Shown: positions 1 to 12,614, numbered from the stretch's first letter. The stretch: 64,000 nt of DNA from Kryptolebias marmoratus (GCF_001649575.2 NC_051448.1:15161898-15225897); one strand, 5' to 3'. Numbers and translations are program-made. Notes: generated by a model not told the origin, from the sequence alone.

Positions 1-113
1 TTATAGCAGTTTGTGAGAATAGGATTAACTCCAAAAGCAAAGCAGTTGTAGCTGTACATCCAGTGATTACTTCCTGAGAGTTTCATTTTAACCCATTCAT
101 TAGGAAAGGTTCA
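1..113 (-). repeat. Family A dispersed repeat, partial copy
   Basis: Truncated by the window edge. It matches the inner part of family A in reverse: GTTGTAGCTGTACATCCAGT, then a version of the CTGAGAGTTTCATT segment, as in the copies near 5.7 kb and 41.9 kb. Unrelated sequence begins at about 118. The family is defined by comparison within this window. Confidence 0.7.
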
Positions 114-117
114 GGGT

Positions 118-352
118 GGCCGTGGAAGGAAGAGTGGTTGACTGTCAATCGCAAAGTTGGCATCTTCCATTGCAGGCTTCCTCCACCACATGCCTAAGCG
201 TCCTTGGGCAAGACGGTGCACCTCAAATTGCCTTAGATCTGCGTATTGGTTTGTGTGTGAATGGGTGAATGTGGCTTGTAGTGTATCAGTGCTTCGAGTG
301 GTCAGTAAAACTAGAAAAGTGTTATATAAATCCAGTCCATTTACAGTTTACT
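118..352 (+). mobile_element. LINE/SINE-type 3'-end fragment
   Basis: It contains GTCCTTGGGCAAGACGGTG, then TGTGTGAATGGGTGAATGTG, and ends in GTGTTATATAAATCCAGTCC. I recall this chain of motifs from abundant fish retroposon tails (tail wording: number of counts, 'cttcgagtggtcagtaaaactagaaaa'-like). It carries no coding potential. Family assignment is from memory and uncertain. Confidence 0.5.
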
Positions 353-1220
353 ACCAAACGCAGGTGGCTCACTCCATGAGGTTTGTACGACAAATAAATA
401 CACGTACATCGTTTGGGTGTCCCTAGTCTCACAAAAAAGTAGAATCGGCTGTTGCCTTGCATGTCAAAGTTTTAAATGAAAATATCTCACACTCAGGGTA
501 TATATTGTAAATGACTTCCAGGCACTACAACACCAGACAACCAAAGGCTGTTTGAATAATCAACAAAGGAAAGTGAAATTTAAAAATTACAACATGAACG
601 TACAAGCAACCCACAGTTCTACAGTGCTGCTGTACTGCAGAACTCCAAGCCTCCCGAAGTGCAAAACAGCACCAGTAAATATGATTTGCTTTTTCAAAAA
701 AGAGGGAAGTTTTTCCGAACAGATGAAGCGAGTTACTATTCATGGAGCAGATGCACTGGCCCATGCTGAATCGACAACAAACACAGAGCCATACTCTGAG
801 TCTCTCACCAGCATTCATTTTCAGACAGACCTACTGATGCATGGGGTTTTTCCTCCGCTCCAAGATGTAGAGAGAAAAAAGTGCCATACCAAATGATCTG
901 GCCTACATAATCACCCTGAAATGAGATGATCTGGAACAAGAAAGAAAGAAGGAAAAAAAACAGCCAACAAACGCTCAACATATCTGGGAACTCCCCCAAG
1001 ACTGGTGGAAAAGCATTTCATGTAATTACTTAATGAAGCTTGGGGGAGAAAATGTCAAGATGCTTCAAAAGTTTCATCAAAGCAGAAAAGTGGTGAAAAA
1101 TATAAAAGAGTTTTGGGATCCTTTCAAACTGTATGTGTTCTTTTATACTTGGGTGACTAAACTGTTGTTCAATAAAAAATAAAAAAAACTATACATAAGT
1201 GTGGTACAGATAAAGTGGTA
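353..1220. other. Non-coding stretch, nothing recognised
   Basis: The open frames here are short, overlap on both strands and match nothing I know. Composition is ordinary, and no repeat family shared with the rest of the window was found. Confidence 0.55.
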
Positions 1221-1510
1221 CTAAAGTACAGTGACCATTACCAAGGGTACATTGCCATTATAGATTTAAGCAGAGTTATGTACAGACCATATGTAATTAG
1301 ATTGCCTCCATTTCATCAGAGCCAGTGTGCTGAACCCGGCCCTCTTACCTGCAACCTGCATAGCAATCAGTTCTCACTATGACCTACTCTGGTGAACCCC
1401 CGCTTGCCCTTTCTCCTGCCTACTTCCTCATTAGCGACTGGCTCTCAATGAATAAAATCCATTAGCAATCCTACTATCTCACCCAGCGTGAATCTGAAAT
1501 TTTCCACTTT
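1221..1510. promoter_or_regulatory. Candidate conserved non-coding block
   Basis: Repeat-free and of balanced composition, with homeodomain-type cores (GTAATTAGATTGCC near 1293, CATTAGCGACTGG near 1430, CCATTAGCAATCC near 1460). This resembles developmental enhancers, but conservation cannot be judged from one sequence. Confidence 0.25.
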
Positions 1511-2089
1511 TCGTGCATTCACTCGGTAATCTTCTGCAATTTGCATGCCCACGAGCATCGGCGCGTACGTTTAAAGCACGCCGTTCACGGTGAGTTGTTT
1601 TATGTCTCACTCGCGCTACTCTTACTCATTGCATTCTGTTTATTTCTTTTCACAGCTCCACGCACTTCGCTCCCTCTCTTCCTCCACATGTCTGTGAAAT
1701 ATCCTGAGCTTACTCCCTCCCACGCTCGACTCCTCTGGCACACGATGCATCCAGGCTGGATGGAAACCCCGATCAGAACATGGCGTGCCTCCTTGGATCT
1801 AAAGTGGCCAGTGCCGAACTCTGAGGCTTCAGAGGATGTCCTGTGGTTACGGGCAGGAAAGGGTGAAGCCCAACCAATATGCTGCACCAAGCAGTCATTA
1901 GGTTTACGTTGGAACGTCGCTATGAGATGAGGAGGAGGAGGATTGCATAATCAGAGAAGCTGTGCATATTCAACCATACATATGTTTCACATGTTTGTGT
2001 TATCCATCGCCAAAATGAGTGAAGGGATTTTAATATCAGAGCACAGAGATCGTTGAGAGGCATGATCCTATCATAAACGTAACCATTTT
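1511..2089. other. Non-coding stretch with a 129-codon open frame
   Basis: A 129-codon frame (1541-1930, +) contains a hydrophobic run near residues 22-40 (LALLLLIAFCLFLF). There is no recognisable domain, no splice context I can defend, and an overlapping antisense frame of 96 codons. I treat it as chance. Confidence 0.5.
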
Positions 2090-3110
2090 CACTGTGAAGA
2101 AAAGGCTTTTTAAATTAAAGGCCTAGCAGTTCTTGAAGGAATGCATATCGCCTGAGATTTCCAGAGATTTAGAGTAAGATCATTTTATGTTGACAAATGA
2201 CAACATTATAGCCTTTTTGGTCAAACCTAGAAAATAACATTATGCGCAAACTCATGCAACGTTACAATATCTCATGTGATCTCGCGTGATCTGTTAGTGC
2301 TCGAGGTATGTGTTGTGTATGACTGTCAGCTACTTTTTCTTTCGGCTGTTTCCTTTTCAAGAGTTGCCACAGTGAGTCATCCTCCTCCATCTAACTTCTG
2401 TGTCCTCTGTCCTCACTACAACTCCCTCCATGTCCGCTCTAACTGCATCCAGATATCTCCTCTTAGTCTTTTTTCCTGGCAGCTGCATCTCTAACATCCT
2501 TCTACCAATATACCCACTGTCCCTCCTCTGCACATATCCAAACCATCAGTCTGGCCTCTAACTTTATCTCCCAGTTGTTCAACCTGTGCTGTACCTCTGA
2601 TGACCTCATTCCTAATCCTGTCCATCCTCATCACTCCCAAGGAGAACCTCAACATATTCTGCTCTGCCACTTCATGTTCTGTCTCCTGTCTTTTTGTCTC
2701 CAAACCATACAACATAGCTGCTCTCACCACTCCCTTGTAAACCTGTTGCCACCCTTTTGTCTCAAATCCCTCCTGAACCACTCCATCCTGCATGGACTCT
2801 CTTCTTCACCTCTTTATCACACTGTTTTCCTGGATGGTCGACCCAAAGTACTTGAAGTGACTGTCAGCTACTACCACACCAAACTTTAGCTCAAAATTTG
2901 TAAGAGAAAGTAAGAGGCCTTTTTACATTGACTGAAACCACTTACCTTGAAGGGATGCATACTGTCTGCAGCCTTTTATGCCATACTTTTAAATTAGGAT
3001 TTTTCTGTTACAGGAAGTTATAGCTGATTAGGTTAAATCTTGAAGATACAGGATTTCACACAATATTGCAAGATCTTTATGTCTTTATGAGCACGTGAAC
3101 AAAATAGATT
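2090..3110 (-). repeat. Family A repeat copy split by a LINE insertion
   Basis: The family A segments lie on either side of 2335-2857. The left flank ends TGACTGTCAGCTACT and the right flank repeats those bases, then continues ACCACACCAAACTTTAGC as in uninterrupted copies (18.2 kb, 55.9 kb). GAAGGAATGCATA and GAAGGGATGCATA marks, typical of unit boundaries in this orientation, occur near 2137 and 2950. Confidence 0.7.
2335..2857 (-). mobile_element. 5'-truncated RTE-like LINE (3' end of ORF2 and tail)
   Basis: On the minus strand the reading frames give an RTE-type post-reverse-transcriptase region. A start resembling KYFGSTIQEN is near 2850, then GVVRAAMLYGLETK, then LRFSLGVMRMDRIRNE. The frames then degrade by shifts into a 3' tail containing AACAGCCGAAAGAAAA. 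The RTE assignment is from recall of this C-terminal signature in fish elements. The insert is flanked by a perfect 15-bp duplication (2320-2334 and 2858-2872), so both insertion boundaries are visible. Only the last part of the element was copied, as is common for LINE insertions. Stops and shifts make it non-functional. Confidence 0.85.
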
Positions 3111-3229
3111 CAGTAGAGTTAGGAAACAAAGTAATGCTGCCTGCACCGATAGCTGGGATCTGATGAAGTAACTATTCAGCTGATCTATGTGTTACCTGCA
3201 CCATCCTGAAGCAGTAAACTAGAATAAAT
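3111..3229. other. Short unique spacer
   Basis: Nothing recognised between the family A remnant and the following block. Confidence 0.5.
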
Positions 3230-3490
3230 CACTCCCGTTGTGGCTGGAACAGAGCGGCGTTCTCTTCATCCCTGTCCCCTAATAAGGTAATGTTGTGCCA
3301 CAAATTCTCCTAATTGAAAACGTCACAAAAAATATGCTCAGCACAAACACAGCTAATTGCGCGTGAGACTACAATGAGCGTGAGAAATGAATTGACTTGT
3401 AGACACGAGTATAGTGTGGCTCAACAGGTGTGAGCGCAGCACGGAAAAAGCTGCTGTTTTCACACACACAGAGCGGAGTTCTGCCCCGAA
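3230..3490. promoter_or_regulatory. Candidate conserved non-coding block
   Basis: Repeat-free, with CTCCTAATTGAAAACGTCAC near 3308 and ACAGCTAATTGCGCGTGAG near 3350. It combines TAATTG homeodomain-type cores with a CRE-like ACGTCA. Function is inferred from composition only. Confidence 0.25.
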
Positions 3491-5499
3491 GACGTGAGAG
3501 GTCAGTTCTTTGGAAATGGGGCTTTTTTGGAAATGCTATGCTTACTTAATGTCTCTCCTTCTGTAAGACGCTCAGAATTTAGTTGTATTTCCCAAACAAC
3601 AAGGCCAAAACCAAACTGGATGGCTTCAGTCTTTAAACAAAATACATCACAAAAGTGGTGGTTCATGCAAACACTATTTCAGACACCTTGACATCACCTT
3701 CATTCAGTTGCAATTCAAAATGTTGATATATTTACTTTTAACACTTAATAATACTAGAAATGCTAACACTAGCCACTAGCTTATATAATAATGCTAACCG
3801 GCTGAGCTGCAAATTGTTTAAGCTAGATTAATGCTAATTGGCAATAAACTTTTTTTTTGTTTTTTTTTTATCAAAGCCTTTTTTTAAAAATCAACTGTCA
3901 TTAAATTGTGTAACCATAAAAATTAGCTTTCTTTCTTTTTTTTTTCCATAAAAGTGCACAATATATTGTCAATTAACGCCAACCATTGTCTGTATACTAA
4001 GCATGTGTCCATGGGCTACATATGTATCTATGCATATTTATATAATTTATTATTTTATTGAAATAAAAAGGACCGGAATGAATGAAAACCATGGTAAAAC
4101 TTGTATTAATTTAGCACTGTGAAGCTCGAAAGACGAAAAATTAGCTCAGACACTTTCAGCAAACGCACCGATTGTACTTTCTCCCATCTCTAAAGGATAC
4201 ACCTGCAACACACTGATTTGCTGAAATACACAATCATAAACTGTCAGATGTAGTTGTGCTTTAATGATAATCTCCCGTCAGAGATGGCCCGCAGTGGCTG
4301 GATTAAAACAGGAAGTTTGACGCAGAACAGCCAGGTGTTTATTTATTTATTCGATTCAAAATGAGCAACAACCTACAGAACTCCACCCCCGGGCCTCATG
4401 AAGTCACAGGAAGTCCTGAGCAAAGCTCTCTGGTCTTAGCCTAACATGATGAAAAGTAAATGACAAGTGGGGTAACATGCACAGGGTTACACAAAATTAT
4501 ATTCAAATAATAACATTTAAATTATTCAATTCAGAGGTTACCTGATTAGAAATAATGTTTCCTAACCTTCAGTTACACAGACAATAAAATTCTTTCAAAA
4601 TGTGTATTTATACAATTTTATATTCTGTTTAATAGTTTAATATAATCAAAGTATACAATATAGTTTATCATGGGTAGTAGAGACCTTCAATACAACTAAT
4701 ACTGATAATAAGTTTTTTGTTTTTGTTGCATTTCTGCCTCGTTCTCCAGTTTGTATTATTCTACAAATATTAAAATTCACATTATCTGTTTATAATTATA
4801 ATTAGGTATCTTTGTTCGGGTAAAGTAGCTCCAGATTCATCATAATAATCAGTCCTCTGATGAAAAACCTGGGTTTATTTGGATTGTTTTGGTTAGTGAA
4901 GACCGTTTTTTAAGCATAGGCTAAAGATTTTAGATGTGTAAGTTGACAAAAATCACATAAATTAACATAATAATGCAGCAGTTAAATATATATAATAAAT
5001 TAAGTTTTGCAAAATACTAAAATCAGAAATCCAGCAGGTCAGAATGTACGAACCAAACCTAAGAAAGTCCATTTCAAAAACATTTCATGTAATAAGTTAA
5101 ATCTTTTTGGCCAAGTTGTTTTGCTTTCAGAAATATTCTGTTGAACTTGTGTATTATTTTAGTTTTTTTATGGCTGTTGAGGTTTGATATTAGGTCTGAG
5201 AAACATTATGAAAGTTTTGTTCCTCCTCGGGAACTGTGACTTCGAACGTGGGAGGCAAAGAAAATGATCAGGAACCTTTACAGGCAGCTTGACAGCGAGT
5301 CGAACCAACCACACCACAACCGGGAAGAAAAACTCTGCACAACTGTCGTCACCATGTGAGCACCGGAAAATGTACTGGTCATCCAAATGAAATTTATTTG
5401 TTAAAGATATTTTATTGTATTTTTTTTTTAATTTCAAACCTCTGCAGTTTGGCTTGCAAAGTACTGTGCAGTGCAGTGAATGGAGAGAGAAATTAATTG
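3491..5499. other. AT-rich non-coding DNA, no gene
   Basis: It holds T-runs near 3850-3950, GCTAA-rich low complexity near 3750-3840, and a few very AT-rich stretches (4490-5160). The 89-codon antisense frame at 5168-5437 matches nothing known to me. Confidence 0.55.
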
Positions 5500-6155
5500 T
5501 TTGAAACTAGCAGGCCTTGGAGGAATGCATAGCCTCTGTTGCCTTGTATGCAACAGTTAAAAACAACAACAACAAAAACGTTTGTGATGACTCTCAGCTA
5601 CTTCCACGTCAGATATTTACTCAAACTCTGTAAAATCGTTTCACAGTTTACCCTGCGATGGAACTGAGCTACAGCTAAGTTTGTGTTTGCTAAGGCTGAT
5701 TAGCGGTGACAGCTGTGTTGAATCGCATTGCCTCCAAAAATGAATCAGTTGTGATTGTACATTCAATGATTATTACCTGAGAGTTTCATTAAAATCTATC
5801 CAGTGGTTCATGAGATATTTTGCTAATAAACAAGGTTTACTACAAACAGATTATGGCAAAGTATTAAAGACAGGTTGGGTTCAATATGCTAATGCTCAAA
5901 GTATGTGTTGAAAATAACAATCAGGTGCTAACACAACAAATGTTAACCCCGTATCTGTAAAATTAACGAGTTATAGCAATTTTTATGGATTCTAAGGTTG
6001 ACTCCAAGCAGTTAATCAGTTGATGTTCATCCAATGGTTACTTTGTGAAAGTGTCATTAAAATCTGTTCAAAGGATCATGGGATATTTTGCTGACAGACA
6101 AGTGAACAGAGACAAATACATGATCGCCCGCCTTTCATGGCAGCGGGCAATAAGA
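5500..6155 (-). repeat. Family A repeat, near-complete copy
   Basis: Two tandem internal units in reverse orientation. Each carries a version of the segment ending in TTCATTAAAATCTRTYC followed by a GAGATATTTTGCTRA-like run (5787 on and 6053 on). The copy ends at 6125-6148 in a hairpin with GCCCGC/GCGGGC outer arms and GCC/GGC inner arms, followed by AATAA. Family A copies on the other strand begin at the matching point. Confidence 0.75.
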
Positions 6156-8254
6156 ATATACTGGTTTGTTCATTTGATTCTCCATAACAAAACCTAAATG
6201 ATTTTGTGGAAATGCGCCTGATAATAAAACCAGTAAAAGGTAAAAAAAAAAAAAAAAACTGGTACATTCTTTCTCATTCTACCAAAGACCAGGCGTCGCT
6301 GCCCGGAGGTTCCACTGTCACTTCGGCTGCGCTAACAGATCGACTACACCTCGCCCTGACCTTGTCATCCTGCCTAATGCACACACCACATTTGGCCCTA
6401 CTCCTACCTTACACTCGCAGGAGTTAAACACACGTGGCCTTTATGCCATCTCCCCCTGATCACGCAGATAATGACTGCGGGGAGCAAGTCAGGTCGAGGG
6501 AGTCGAAAGGCTCTACGCGTGTGACATACAGCAGATGGAGGGGAAAAAGAAAAAAGAAAAGACCTTGTCAAGATGACACATTCTCTCGAAAAAAGGATCT
6601 TATGATAAATGGTAACATATTATTAGAAGAACAACAGCACAACAAGGCCGAGGTGTTCACACGCGAGTCTGTGCCTCTGTGACGCAGCATGTTCTGAAAA
6701 ACTGTTCAGGGTCCGTGGAGCATGCAGAGCTTTTCAGCGAGCTCTAATTTTATTATGTGTAGTATTTACAGAAATGGCTCTGGGTAAGGTCAGCCCTCCT
6801 TTAATGTCATACAAAATAGACAAATTCAACCCCGCTGTCAAGTACAATAGAGCAGAAACTGTCCCCAAGACTGCAAACTGTACTTGTGTTACAGTAATTT
6901 TAGTTCATGAATAGTAATAGAGGTCACCACTTATAAAGACACAATGAGGCAAAGCTGCTCTGACACACTTTTATAAACACTAAAATGTCAGAGCAAATTC
7001 ATATTCTCTCTGCCTCCCTACATGCGGTTCCTCGCTCCTTTAACCCCCACCCCCCACCCCTCCATGCTCTCCTTAAGAGGGACGCTCACTCTCCAGAGGC
7101 AATACAATTTCCTGCTTCTCACTCTCGAGTCGCCCAGTCAACATGTCTCCCCCTAAATTACAGTCAGACCTCACGCTCATTACCAGCAGTAATCATGCAG
7201 AGCGAGATGGCTGACGTGCGGGGAGAAAGTGGCTGTCCTCGAGTGGTGTGTGATGTGTGCGACGTGAAGCCCCGGCTTCACCTGAAACTCGCACTGTTCG
7301 AGTTTGCAGCCTCGGTTTAAACTGCACACGTGAAATTGAGCAGAATCGCGTGTTTCTGACAACCTTTGTCGACCTTTCACACTCGAATTTAGAACTTCAG
7401 CTTTGCCTCTAAAGCAAACTGTATACCAGTGCACAGAAATCACAGTCTCATATGCTTATCTTGGCTTTTAGGTCACAATTCAGTAGAGTTTTGGTTCAGC
7501 AGAGGGAAGATTTGTTTGCACGACCAGTTTTTCCAGCGTTGACTATTGTGGCTAAAGTTTTGCCTTCCAGTCGTTTTAATTTCTATCCAAAAAATAAAAA
7601 AAGGCCTCCTGGATTTGCTCTGCCAAATGTGTGTGTTTGCAGAATGTGTCCTTCCATAGTCCATTTGAGTGGGACGATGCACACAGTTACCATCAATTAA
7701 CTCTTGGTAGTCCAAGATTGGATTAGTTTTATGGTGTTGGATGCGTCGTGAACAACTGTAGCCTGTATTTTGTTGTGAAATGCTAGTGTATGCATGTTGC
7801 TGATTAAAATGCCAAAAAGTATAAACCCTATTAAACTCTCTATTATGTTCAGCTTGTGTACAAACCTCCTGAGAGCAGAGTCTGGTCTCATATTGGCTGC
7901 TATGTCAGTCGTGTTGCTTTGGCTGCCTGAATTGTTTGCCGGGAGCTGCTTGAATGTATGAGCAGCTGCTTGCAATCCAGTTTTTTTTCCCCCCCTGTTG
8001 TGACAGTAATCTTTACATTTTAGTCATACCTATTTGAATGAGTGACGTTCTACACTGAAGCAGTTGCAAGCAGCTTTTGTTCAATTGTCCACCAGTCTTT
8101 GTTTGTTGTCACTACTGGGACACAGTTTGTTGTGGCTCAGCTTCCTTCGCTGCATTTCCAAATGTGCAAGGAAAAAAGTCTAAGTTAGTTTTAGTTGTGT
8201 GCACAGAGGTTCAGCCTTGTACAGTGTTGCCACTACCGTTTGGGTTTCATGTTT
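6156..8254. other. Non-coding stretch with GC-richer pockets
   Basis: An A-run lies at 6242-6259. Around 6290-6540 and 7090-7320 the sequence is balanced and repeat-free. The frames at 6985-7320 (+) and 7180-7443 (-) overlap and are not recognised. No promoter, splice or polyadenylation arrangement supports a gene. Confidence 0.5.
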
Positions 8255-8575
8255 TGTAGAGATTTGTCGTGGTTTTTGTTTTAAATTTCAGTCACAAGTT
8301 TTAGTTATTAGCCTCTGGTTTTTCTTTGTATACCTCACTTCCTGTTTTAAGTAGGTAAAGTAGCTCCTTTTGGGCTTAGGGTTCGTTGTCTTTTCTTTTC
8401 TGGCCATTTCAAATCGCCTCACCTGCAGCTTTCTGTAATTATCCCCCGAGTGTATTTATACAGCCAAGTCTTTTGATTTTGGCCAGATCCTTATCATTGT
8501 CCTCTAGTTAGTTACATCCTGTGCCCAGCTGTAGCTCTGTCACACTTTGTATTCCTGTTTTTGTAGTGCACTCAG
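8255..8575 (+). mobile_element. Pyrimidine-rich promoter-like repeat (possible LTR or DNA element)
   Basis: Pyrimidine-rich, with CACCTGCAGCTTTCTGTAATT followed by a TATA-like GTATTTATACAGCC and TCTGTCACACTTTG. It has the same general layout as the 14027-14593 element: CACCTG motif, then a TATA-like box, then T-rich DNA. Ends are not resolved. Confidence 0.3.
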
Positions 8576-8699
8576 TTAATCAAAGTTTAACCCTCCTGAA
8601 GCCCTCAAAAGAGAGAGTGACAAAGAGAGGTAGAGAAGCCATTGACCACGGGAGGGATATATGCTTACTCGTCCTGTATCTGGGTCCTTCATGATAGAT

Positions 8700-8852
8700 G
8701 ACCTATGGTGAATAATATGGCTCATCTCCGACTCAACCACTGAGTCAAACTTTTTGACCCAATATTCGGTCGAACCAACCCAACCTATGACCAAACAGCT
8801 TTAACCCAGTAACTGAGTTATCAAAACAACCCAAAGGTTTTTAAGTGTGTGG
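8700..8852. mobile_element. Possible MITE with AACCCA repeats
   Basis: Repeated AACCCA/TTGACCCA words end in AACAACCCAAAGGTTTTTAAG. This resembles a fish MITE type with 'ttaaaccca' words. Inverted ends were not matched here, so this is weak. Confidence 0.3.
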
Positions 8853-10937
8853 CGGCTGATTCATTTGTGTGACTGAAAATGACAACAACGTGCGCTGTCC
8901 AGGGGTTCTGCTTAGGTGTTTGGCAGTTTTACATCATACAGCTATGTTTGATCTGTTTTTAAATGTTCATGCACTCAGAAGGAATAACGGAATTTAAGGG
9001 TATATAACCCTAAATGTAAATAAAACTGAGACACTATGCAGTGTCTCAGTTTGCATGAAAAATGCAAATAATTGCTGCAAGAGAAAAGAGGAAAGTGAGG
9101 CACGAGCATCACCACTTCTTAAAACCGCTAGAAAAAGGTCCCGTAGGAGCTGACTTCAAATTTAATCTAAGACAAACGTGTGCCCACGCATGTTACATAC
9201 GCCACATCCCATGTGAGCCCGAAGAAAACAGTGTGGCGTGTTTCCCAGGAGAAGTCCAGTTTACCGTGCAGATGGCCACAGATGTGGCTCTTTGGCATAC
9301 GCTGTGCTCTGCTCTGGGTGCACCTCCCCTGCACTGGCCAGGGTAAACGCTGCAGCTGTGGTGTTCCTCAGCCACACGCTGTCGCTCAGTCCAGTGTACT
9401 CTCTGACTCTCTTCCCCGCTCCCCCCCATTCCCTCCCTCCACAAACACGCACAAGCAAACATGCTCCGAATCTCTGGGGACAAATCTTCATCTGCGAATT
9501 CAGTGAAAAACAAACTGCCATCAGAAAGCAACATATGGCTCGCCTCGACTGGAACACATCTCCTGAGATCTAATTGATACAGCAGCTACTGACCTGAGAG
9601 TTTAGAGCCTTCGAGGTGGAATTTGTTTTAGCCAAATATTAAAATTTGTGTAATTCTCAGTGCTGAATTCATGTGTCCACTGGGTTTTATATGGGTTACA
9701 GCCAGCTCTAAATTAAAAGGATGGTTAAAAAAAAAGCCTTTGAAGGACTGGAGATTCTTATTGATGCATGTTGGATGGTAAGAATATCTTTATTTACAAG
9801 GATAAACCTAAAAGGATCATTTTTCTTTTGAAAGGAGGAGGAAAAATGGCAAACAAGAACACCTCACGTTGCGAGATGATATTAGTGTGTAATAAAGAAA
9901 AACACAGACATCAATACAAGCCCAAAGTGGCATCGCAAAATAAAAGAAGAAACAATAATAGAAAATACACTATCTGTAGCTATTGAACCCACACAATTGA
10001 GACAAAGCTTTCAAAGCCGGAGCTGCCTTCAACTGTCTTTTCTGATCAGCTCCACGTATAGAAGGAGAGAAATCCAATCTGTGAATTTACAAGACAGAGA
10101 AGATTGTGTCGTGGCGGAGGAGCAGAGGTGACGTGAGGAGCAGATGGGTGTCGTAGGGTACGGGACACAAACTGACACTGGTCCTTCTTTCTGCCTGCAA
10201 ACAACTGCGATTCTCATTGACAAAACTGAAAGTAAAATATCACAGATTTATATTAATTTCTGTCATAAAATACATTCCGTGGACAAAGAACCTCAAACCT
10301 CTGAGCCGGCTACTCATTAAATGCATCCTAATTTACACTGAAGTCCAAAATATAGACAAATAAGTCAATGTGTACATTTCAGAACAAAACTGAAGACAGT
10401 GAACACCACATTTACGGTAGGCAGGAACAAGTAAAGAAGTTGCACTTACACAGCCTCACTGACCACTTGCTCAAAGTTTTACACTAAAGTCACCAATTAA
10501 AAGTCCCGGAGCATTTATTAGTGGATATACATGTATGTATTTTTTATTCAAGGGCTATGAGGGTCAAGGTGGCGACGAACACTTCAGCAGATGAAAAGTG
10601 AAAACAAGGAGAACAACTTTCCAGTTTGCAGCCAAAAGCTCTTCAGTCACAATTTCCCCTTCAGTAGCAGCAACTTCAAAACACATTTCATTTGTTTTGT
10701 ATGAGGTCTGAACAACGACTGGAACTAATGCTGGACCACAACTCAGATTATTCTTTTTTTTTTTTTTTAAATCATAGATGACACTCTTATACATAAAAAT
10801 TGAAGAATGTTGAAAAAAATCTGATAGTTTGACAGCGAAAAGCATGCTGATGTCAGAAATCCAACTTGGTCCTTCCAAAAAATTATTGTTTTTTATTTTC
10901 AACAACCTGTGGTTGTTTTTTTTATGCTTTTTGTGTT
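8853..10937. other. Non-coding stretch, nothing recognised
   Basis: Overlapping short frames on both strands at 9062-9573 share a CACGCA-rich segment and match no family I know. A short perfect hairpin sits at 9023-9052. A/T runs occur near 10750 and 10915. Confidence 0.55.
9023..9052. other. Perfect 12-bp hairpin
   Basis: AAACTGAGACAC, a six-base loop TATGCA, then GTGTCTCAGTTT. The arms are exact complements. It is too short for a pre-miRNA; it may be a transposon footprint or chance. No T-run follows that would suggest a Pol III terminator. Confidence 0.8.
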
Positions 10938-11880
10938 TCATTTTGTCACATCAGCTGACCCCTGATAAGGTTCGGGTATCCTGTATGCATAGATTTTGAT
11001 AAAGTTATGATTCATTTTTTTGCAAGAAAGAAGACTTTTAAAGTCATGGCTAACATGTATTAACTCCATGGCAATCATTAGGATAATAAAACAGCCACAA
11101 ACCATGGTTTTCCCTCCACCATGCTTCACAATTACAGTTTCAGCAGCCCTGGAAATCTTCCTTTGTATTATTTAGGATTAATTAACATTGATATAATTTA
11201 AAAATGCTTCTAGAGGTTTTTCCAGCTTAGTGCAGCCTGACAGTACTTCCTCTTAGGTTTTAAAACAGCTGTTTTGATCAATACATTGTTTATACTGACT
11301 AATGTCTGCTGAGAAGAGAAGCATTTGTTATTATTAACACATGTTTCTTTGTATTGAACTCCTTTGCAAGTCACACTCCCCATCGCATTTTAAAAAAATA
11401 ATTCTTTCCATATTTATTACTATGAGTGAGTTAAATTGATATTTTTTGGAGTATTAGAGCTATTTTGGTCCTTGTTAAGGGTTCACATACAAGCCTTCCA
11501 TCCATATGTTATAGCTGTCACGGCACACTGACCAAGACTCCAAAAAACTATCTAACTAGGTTTGAACTCACCTCTAGTTATTTTCTCCCATTCATCTGCA
11601 CAAGCATTAATGAGGTTGAGTAAGGTTCCAGTTGATGAAAAGATTATTTTCCAATTTATCCCTTAGATGCCGGGTGGGTTTAAGGTCAAGGTTCTGTGAG
11701 CACTGCTTAATTTCTTTCAACTCATTTACTTAAAAACATGTGCAACTTTAGTCCTGCATTGTAATCATGTCTTGGTAAGATGCTCAACACACACACTAAA
11801 AATCTTGCTTTTATATGAGTTTGCCCTTATAATAAACATCATAAGAAGACAGCATCAAACACTGGGAAGAGCCTACTTTC
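10938..11880 (-). mobile_element. Decayed DNA transposon(s) with Tc1-type transposase motifs
   Basis: Minus-strand translation near 11129-11090 gives MKHGGGKTMVCGCF, close to the HGGGSVMVWGCF motif of Tc1/mariner transposases. Near 11700-11660 it gives LDLKPTRHLRDKL, resembling the PDLNPIEHLWDEL motif. Many stops and shifts intervene. In Tc1 transposases the HGGG motif lies N-terminal to PDLNP; here the order on the minus strand is reversed, so either two fragments were joined or the piece is rearranged. No intact ORF. Confidence 0.5.
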
Positions 11881-12614
11881 TGACACGGAAACAAACTGAT
11901 GCGCTGTCTCACTTATTGTAGAAATGTTGGCGTAGATCTGGTTCAATGCTGTGGAGTAAAGCCTAGATATTGCGTTTCATATGCTATGAAAAATTTAGAA
12001 CCTGTGTTATATCACTATCCATCCCACAGAGACACACATTTCAAAGCATATTCTCCTGGTTTTGTTTTATAACATCCATGCAAGTCTCTTTCTGCTACTT
12101 TCCTACTGCCTCGTCCTTCAGTGATGCAAAATACAAGTGTGTGTTCTGTACAGCTACACAATGCACAACCATAGTAAAAAACAAAAAAAAAAAACCCACA
12201 ATAGGTCTTGATGCGGCATAACAAACTACTACTAACTAAGTCTCTTTTCTATTTCACTTTCCTTTTTTTCCAAACGTACAGTGGATGACTCCTAACAGAT
12301 GCTGCTAACTCAGAGAAGATCTCTATTGCAGCCAAGACAACATGGCGTACGATAGATCTGATATCAGATATATCATCTGGTACAAAGAAAGAAACATGAG
12401 CTGAAGGATCATCTGGAGTCTCTCTTAGGCTATCGATCCCATCACACTACTACCGATACTGCAAGTCTAAAAAGTAAAAGAAATAAATAAAATGAAGCAA
12501 CTGGACTTCTATTGATGTGGTGAGTTTCGAACTTTAAACTGCATAACTTTGGAATCGAAATTAGCTATCAATTTTTGGCTTGATCCTATACCCCTACATC
12601 AATGATGTAAAAAT
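11881..12614. other. Non-coding stretch, nothing recognised
   Basis: Contains an A-run at 12184-12194 and repeated AGATATATC-like words near 12350-12385. No gene. Confidence 0.55.

Noticed and set aside
1541..1930. 129-codon frame with a hydrophobic segment
   Set aside because: No family match known to me, no supporting context.
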